Assembly: GCA_033964015.1 (NCBI GenBank)
Contig: CM066914.1
Span: forward strand, 15,889,637-15,953,636
Length of the DNA: 64,000 nt
Source: Scolanthus callimorphus
Taxonomy: Eukaryota; Cnidaria; Anthozoa; Actiniaria; Edwardsiidae
Direction: 5' to 3'
Shown here: one piece after another, positions 58,301 to 64,000 of the stretch
Position numbering within the stretch: the stretch's first letter is position 1
How the letters are laid out: every line of letters starts with the position of its first letter
Program-made: the position numbers and the translations under genes
The notes under the pieces: generated by a model
Told to the model about the DNA's origin: nothing
Databases searched by the model: none
Seen by the model: only the letters and a program-made list of their open reading frames with translations

Positions 58301-61300
58301 TGTTTTTTCCTAGAGGGCACACTAACATATTCTGCATTCTGATTGGTTCTCGGAGTGCGCACACAGGGTGATATTTTCCTGTCCTTGACCTACAATTGTA
58401 GGTCACAGTAACCATTTGCACGCGCTTGTTTTCATTGAAAAAGTCAAAATAATAATAATATAATAATAATAAATATAATAACGGATTCGCACATTGGGCA
58501 CATCCACGAGGTGGCTCTTCGTCCCGTGCGTCTGTGAAGTGTTTAGTTAGACCTGAAGACCTGTATCAGCATCCCAGGGTTCTTTTACGTCCCCCTCGAA
58601 TTGGATATGTGAGGGGAGGGAGACGGGACCTCGGTTTATTGTCTCATCCGAAAGATTTAGGAAACACAAGCTTTTACAGCCCACAATGAAGCCTAAGCTC
58701 TTTTCACGGCAGGAAAGAAGAGAAAGAATTTCCACGCCCCTGCCGGGAATCGATCCCGGGCTACAGCGGTGAGAGGCAAGCGCCGTAATGCTACGCCACC
58801 CATGCTTCCAAATAAGTTATTTAGAGGCTTTAGGTCAGTCCATATAGGGAAAAAATGTGACCTCGGCCTGGAAAATGTTGACCTCAGCCTCTGGCCTTGG
58901 TCAACATTTTCCAGCCCTCAACCACAGTTTTTCCTATACGGACCTCCCAGCCAGTAAATAACATATATTTATCTGTTTCCTATGGAAACCAGAGAAAGTA
59001 ATTTCCATAGATCAAATGACTGCTAGGAGCCTGCAACAGTTTTGAACAGAAGCTCATATAATTACTAGAAATCCTGGATGCTCTAAAGATCAAACACAAA
59101 GTTGTGACCATGAAAGATGATGTCATTATTGATGAACGTGAGAAATTTTAAAATTGTTGAGTTATGATGAGGTGGTGATGCTAACAGCCTATGAACGGCA
59201 TAAAAAAATATCTGCAACTCATAAAATATCCGCCCATATTACATGAAAAACATCTAATAAGATATATATATATATATTTACTGACCTCTGTAATGATAGA
59301 GTCCTGGAGCAAAGGACGTACATCCAGTCTTAGCATATACACTGGTGCCTCTTCCCATTCCGAAACCAGCTGTAGAGAGGGCAGAAAGAACAAACCTAAA
59401 CATTTATTGCTATGAAATCCAAAGACATGGTGGGTTAGAAGGCTCGAGCTTCTTGTCTTGGCCTGAGTTTATGTAACTAAATCAAAACAAACCTTGTTGA
59501 TTTCCTCAAAGGTACGATTGTGGCTGTTGCGCTTTGCACATTCATGGGCATCGGCATTCAGCTCAGCTATGTAAACCTGTAAAACAAAGCACCTATGCAT
59601 CTCAAGAAAATACCAAAAAGCTAATGCTTTTCTAGTTTGTTGTAAAGTTTTCACTGGCTATACTACTCTTCCAAGTAGACCATTACACCACTTGATTTTT
59701 CAATTTGATGACGACTGTCTCAAATTGATCATGTCATCACTTTTCATGTAATACGTAATGAGTTTATGTATCATGTGATAAATATTGTGAGCATTAGCTT
59801 TGAGAGTTTCACAAACAACATTATTTTGCTGTTTTCCAATGAAGTCACGTGGTACATAAACAACTCATCACATGGTAAATAAAAAGGTGATCTCACAATC
59901 AACTTGAGAGAGCCCTCAAAGGGCTGAAAAAGCAAAATGTGTAAGGGTAAACTGTGAACTAAGAAGTAGTAGTGTAAACTATTGTTCCTGTACCTCAAAG
60001 CCTTTCTGCTTGGCAACACTCCAGTATTTCTCAAAATGCTCCACCTATGTTATACAACAAACAATACATGTTAGGGCAATTCTCCTGTACTCAGTCTAAT
60101 TCAAATTTGTTTGAGTGTACCTTATCATTGGTAGCATCAAGTAAAACAACAGGGTGGAATCCATTGTCCAGGGTTTTGGTAAAAGCCTTCAGGAGACTGG
60201 CACGATAAGCTTCCTCCATTTCTGGTTCATGGACGTATTCTGTCACCTAAGAATCAAGGCACACCATTCGTCAATTTTCTCAAAACAACAGTCGAACAAA
60301 AATGGTAGTATTTAGCCACAAGAGGGATTTTACTGTACCTTCTTCTTGACTCGTTTGCCAGTCTCTTGATCACGTTCGGTTTTCTCAACTTCAGTCAAGA
60401 AATAGTCATCCAAGCAAAGAATACGGGGGGCATGAGCTCCCTTAGCAACCTCTTTGTCCTTGATCAAGCGAGCTAGATGAGTTTTACCACTACCAGGAGG
60501 TCCTCGTAATATAACAACAAACTACAAGATAAAACAAAACAACTAAGAGTGAACACCAATAAAGGAAGTAACAGTAACACATTTCAGGCAACCAATTTAA
60601 GTATCTTAACAGTGATCACATTATTTGTCCAAATTTCATGTGTAATTGAGCAGCTACGGTTGACCAGACACTGACAAAGACCTTCATTCTCTTGAAATGC
60701 AAATCAGTCCTTTCATAAGGCCAACAAGTTTAATGTTGGGTTAAAAGAAAGGCTGTTACCAAACTGTGAAATGGAGTATTCACTGTCACTTTCCAGTGAA
60801 ATGCAAAAGCAGTTAAAGGTGCCTCATGACAAATTCACTGAAAAAAAAACACCTAATATGCCAAGAAAATAACAACCTATTTTGTTGATGAAAAAATAAT
60901 TTCAAGCCCTCATTATGTACATAACTATGAATCATTATCTTGGGATACTTAAATTGTAAACAATCAGTAGAATACAGTAAGCATTTTACCAGAAAAAAAA
61001 AACATGTACAGTATATGTATCTGCTCATTTGCATAGGAGTGTCTGAACTGAAACAGTTAGACTACAGACTTGTGCAAAATTTAAATTAAATACTTTTCCA
61101 GTAAATATTTTTCCAGTACCTGGTCCGGTCTGGACTCTCTTCCTGGACTATCCAGTATGGTCTCAGCTGGCACAATCTGGACTTTCCTCTCTTCAGGAGG
61201 AGGATCTTGGCTCTGGGTCTCTTCTGGTGGTATGGGATAACCATGGTCATCAAATCGAGCATAGGGGTCTCGCCTGTCATATCTATTATCTGGGTGTCGG

Positions 61301-62707
61301 CCATAATGCTCGCGATCTGGAGGATAGTCTCTATCCCATCTTGGAGGAGGTGGGGGTCTCCTGCGATCATGGCCATAGTCTACCACCACTCTGTCCTCTT
61401 GCTCCCTCTCATAGTCAAGCCTATCTGGGTCTGAAAGTACAAGAGAACTTATTTGTGGCAACATAGCCTTAGTCTGATCAGAGAATATAATGATAAAAAT
61501 ATAAATAATTATGCTGCTTGTTAACATGTCAAATTTGGTCATAGTTATGGATCAAAGCCACTATGAAAAAGGTTTTCAAAACTTTTCAGTCCATTTCTAA
61601 GGTTTTTGTTTCCACACCCACCCATACCAATACCATATACCACCCATATTTTTACCGGTTCTATGACACACTAATTTTACTCCAAAATGAACTTCAAAAA
61701 CCAGGATGCATCTTATACACAGAACATTGCTTTTTGGAATTTGAATAACAATTAATACAAAAGATCCTCTAGAAATTGGCTGATTCATGGTTGCATGGTT
61801 GGGTCGCCAATAAAAAAAAAAGGATTTCGATCCATAAAGCCTGCCAGTAGCCACCGGAGGCTGTTTTTTATTGCAAAAATCTCAGAGTTTGTAGTCACGA
61901 GTGTCATTTTGGATAATCTTTGATTGGGCTTCAAATAAGTACTAGATATAAGATTCCTACCTCTCCTTTCCCAGTCTCTTGGAGGTGACCTGCGATATCC
62001 CCTGTCCCATTCTCTCCTGTAGTCATCAGGATATGGGGGTGGCGGCAGAGGTCTACCCTCTCTGTCAAATTCCTCAGGTGGGTAGCGATGAGGGGACCTA
62101 TCCCTGTAGTCACGCCCATATGGTGACCTAGCCCTCCTTTCTCTTCCAGGTGACCGCTCCCGAGGTGGCCAAGGGTATCTGTCTTCCCTAGGGGAGTATG
62201 GGGGTCTATCTCTTTCATCTCCATACCTTGGAGGATCCCATTCCTCTCGTGGAGGCCACGGTTCCCTATCTCTAAGACGATCATCATATCTCTCCCAAGC
62301 ATCCCTTTCTCTGGGTGGTAGTCTGTCCCATTCATCTCTTGGAGGGCGTTCCCAGTCACGTGGGCGATCCCACTCATCCCTGGGAGGGCGGCCCCTTTCC
62401 CATTCCTCCTGAGGCCTGACCCTTTCATCCCAGCGAGGTGGAGGTAGTTCTCTGTCATATCTACCTCTTTCTTCCCATTGTCGATACCACTCATCCTCAT
62501 CTGCACAATGCTTTTGCCATTCCTCATCAGTGTAATCTGGGTATCTTTCTCTGTCATAAGCTGGCCGCTCTCTTTCTCTGGGTCTTTCCCTGTCCTGAAA
62601 AAGACAAGGAAACAAAGAAATCAGAGTGGTTCACAAAACAAGAACAATGAAGAAATCTCCAGAACAAATTATTGCACTTACCCTGTCCAAGGCTTCATGC
62701 GTGTCTT
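55334..62707 (-). CDS. YLPM1: YLP motif-containing protein 1 (YLPM1/ZAP3), C-terminal part
   Basis: Twelve minus-strand exons: 62707-62682, 62594-61961, 61430-61120, 60521-60339, 60246-60121, 60044-59994, 59576-59493, 59369-59286, 58243-58154, 56824-56758 (or to 56754), 56214-56094, 55453-55334 (TAA). About 632 residues are visible; the N-terminal part lies beyond the right edge. Order: a long Arg/Asp/Pro-rich low-complexity region, then a P-loop kinase-fold domain with Walker A GPPGSGKT and LDDYFLTEVEK, then VVLLDATND and a conserved helical part. The end has GKKR-VRWADIE across the last splice; RVRW is the RVxF-type protein phosphatase 1 docking motif known from ZAP3. It is a nuclear protein linked to PP1 and RNA or telomerase regulation in mammals. 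One exon (56094-56214) shows a probable frame problem; see findings. Confidence 0.92.
55600..56060. repeat. Degenerate ATC/CAT trinucleotide microsatellite
   Basis: About 450 bp of imperfect CAT, ATC, CAA and ACC repeats lie in the last YLPM1 intron, immediately downstream of the exon at 56094-56214. Apparent His-rich frames are artefacts. Confidence 0.85.
56825..58153. other. YLPM1 intron without visible features
   Basis: It is AT-rich and contains a short direct repeat TTTTGGATGCTTTCTGACCA near 57655 and 57680. I see no exon or intact element here. Confidence 0.5.
58448..58805 (-). mobile_element. tRNA-derived SINE
   Basis: Read on the minus strand, the head starts GCATGGGTGGCGTAGCATTA (A-box-like) and continues to GCCCGGGATCGATTCCCGG (B-box-like, GGATCGATTCC against consensus GGTTCGANNCC). 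A ~230-bp body and a TTATTATTA-rich tail (58448-58482) follow. The layout of pol III promoter, body and simple tail is that of a SINE. It lies in a YLPM1 intron in the sense orientation. A diverged copy is at 18270-18522. Confidence 0.82.
61640..61920 (+). repeat. ~280-bp dispersed repeat in a YLPM1 intron
   Basis: It matches 63370-63650 block for block (ATACACAGAACATTGCTTTT, CTGATTCATGGTTGCATGGT, GATCCATAAAGCCTGCCAG). It makes up more than half of the 530-bp intron 61431-61960. Confidence 0.75.
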
Positions 62708-64000
62708 CTGAAAAATTCATTGGAACAGACATGAAATATGGTGTTGAAAAGTGACACATTAAGGATTACCTCCTTATTATCTCCTACTTAGCAACTGATT
62801 TACGTGGTAGCGATGGGTACCTTAAAATTTCGAAAGTCTCGGTAAAATATTGCAAAAACTTGGAATCTCAGGGTTTTTTTTTTTTGCACGTCTCGGAGTC
62901 TTATTTTTCTCACAATTTTGGCCATCTCGGAGTCTTGAATTTTTATTTTATCATGCTGAATTGTAAGCAAAGCATGATACTGTCAGATGCTGGGACGTCA
63001 ACTCAAGGACTCAAAAAATTTGGAGACTGCCTTGAAATGGCGAATTTCGTGCAATTCTCCTGTGAGAAATACAGTAAATGCATGGCAGTCATCTTGAATT
63101 TTTCCCGGGAAACAAAGCGAAATGGCTCGAACTCGGATTTTGAAATTTGTCAAAAGTCTTGTGCTCAGATTCTGAAACGCGGGCTCGGCGTCTCGGCAAG
63201 TCTCAAATTTACCCATCGCTACCCCTGATTTAGGGCTATTCATGTCTTCTCCTTTCTCTTCACTTTCAATGTGTATGACTGAAAACAGAATGCCCCCACA
63301 ACATTTAATTCTCCTTTCTGGTAAAGAAGGGACCTAAGCCCCACATTTAGGGAATCCAATTTTTAAGACTGATGTACCGTATTTACCGGTATATAAGACG
63401 CACTTTTTTCACACCAAAATGACCTTCAAAATCGGGATGCGTCTTATACACGGAACATCGCTTTTTGGAATTTGCATAACAACCAAACAAAAGATCCTTT
63501 ACAAATTAACTGATTCATGGTCGCATGGTTCAGTTGCCAATAAAATAGCTAGGATTTCAATCCATGAAGTCTGCCAGCAGGCGTTGGAGACTGTTTTGTT
63601 TGCAAAAATAGGAGTTCGTAGTTGCAAGCGCCATTTTGGATTTTGTCACTCGGCCCAGGCCACACGTCCAAAAATCCAAGATGGTGCTCGTTCACGTTCG
63701 CGACTACGATCTCCGGGATTTTTGCTATAAAAACAGCCTGAAAACGCCTGCTAAAAGGCTACAATGTGTAGATATTTTAGCACAAGTATTTAAATTTTGC
63801 GTGAAATCGCGTGTAGCACAAGATTGATCTCAAACAAACAAATAAAATGAAGAAACCATTGGAATATTTTACTCATCTGTTCACAGTGAGTACACATCAC
63901 CTTTGTCCTGTTTTTATTGTCATTGTCCACTTACTGCGAGTCTATTTCTCGTGGGATTTCTTTCTAGCAGTGCTGTTGCACACAATACAAATTGAAAATC
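62708..64000. other. YLPM1 intron to the window edge
   Basis: No further exon is recognised. A CTCGGAGTCTT-repeat stretch occupies about 62835-63220 and a dispersed repeat follows. Upstream YLPM1 exons must lie beyond 64000. Confidence 0.5.
63370..63650 (+). repeat. ~280-bp dispersed repeat, better-preserved copy
   Basis: It begins at CCGTATTTACCGGTATATAA, followed by GACGCAC and TGCGTCTTATACACGGAACA, a pairing that suggests terminal and subterminal inverted repeats. It is related to 61640-61920. Confidence 0.7.

Noticed and set aside
58735..58805. Functional tRNA gene
   Set aside because: The tRNA-like sequence has a continuous SINE body and tail and lacks a credible full cloverleaf; a diverged copy elsewhere shares the body.
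61931..62557. 208-codon minus frame
   Set aside because: It is a shadow of the YLPM1 Arg/Asp-rich exon in another frame.

Overview
The window is nuclear DNA of an animal. The evidence is spliced genes with GT-AG introns, tRNA-derived SINE copies, dozens of short inverted-repeat (MITE-type) elements, and genes for animal families (MAGUK scaffold, myotubularin, cofilin, YLPM1, monocarboxylate transporter). The AT-leaning composition and MITE density look like an anthozoan cnidarian (coral or sea anemone). That placement is an inference, not something the sequence proves.

Layout. 1.3-4.6 kb (+): 3' part of an SLC16-type monocarboxylate transporter whose first coding exon lies left of the window. 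8.7-12.4 kb (-): complete three-exon MTMR10/11/12-type pseudophosphatase. 15.75-16.68 kb (-): unknown 309-aa single-exon protein whose end runs into a degenerate ~130-bp tandem repeat. 21.6-22.2 kb (-): small two-exon unknown gene, head to head with the next gene. 23.1-34.0 kb (+): complete 15-exon MPP2/MPP6-type MAGUK of 541 aa. 37.3-38.6 kb (+): complete three-exon ADF/cofilin of 143 aa with TATA box and initiator. 51.1-51.5 kb (+): divergent roadblock/LC7 dynein light chain-like protein. 55.3-62.7 kb (-): 3' part of YLPM1, a P-loop kinase-fold nuclear protein with a PP1-docking motif.

The remainder, especially 38.6-51.1 kb, is a mosaic of MITEs, two SINE copies, a decayed retrotransposon fragment, microsatellites and long G/C homopolymers. 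Several elements keep target-site duplications: TA, TTA, 5 bp and 10 bp, so at least four transposition mechanisms left traces. The genes share no obvious pathway; the window is an ordinary animal gene neighbourhood.

The most interesting signals are structural. Two copies of one TA-flanked MITE sit 26-30 bp behind the stop codons of two converging genes, and one has grown a 22-bp satellite in its loop. Three elements with TAGCC termini have 10-bp target duplications. YLPM1 carries a probable frame break in one exon. The sequence just upstream of the roadblock-like gene is repeated about 4 kb away.
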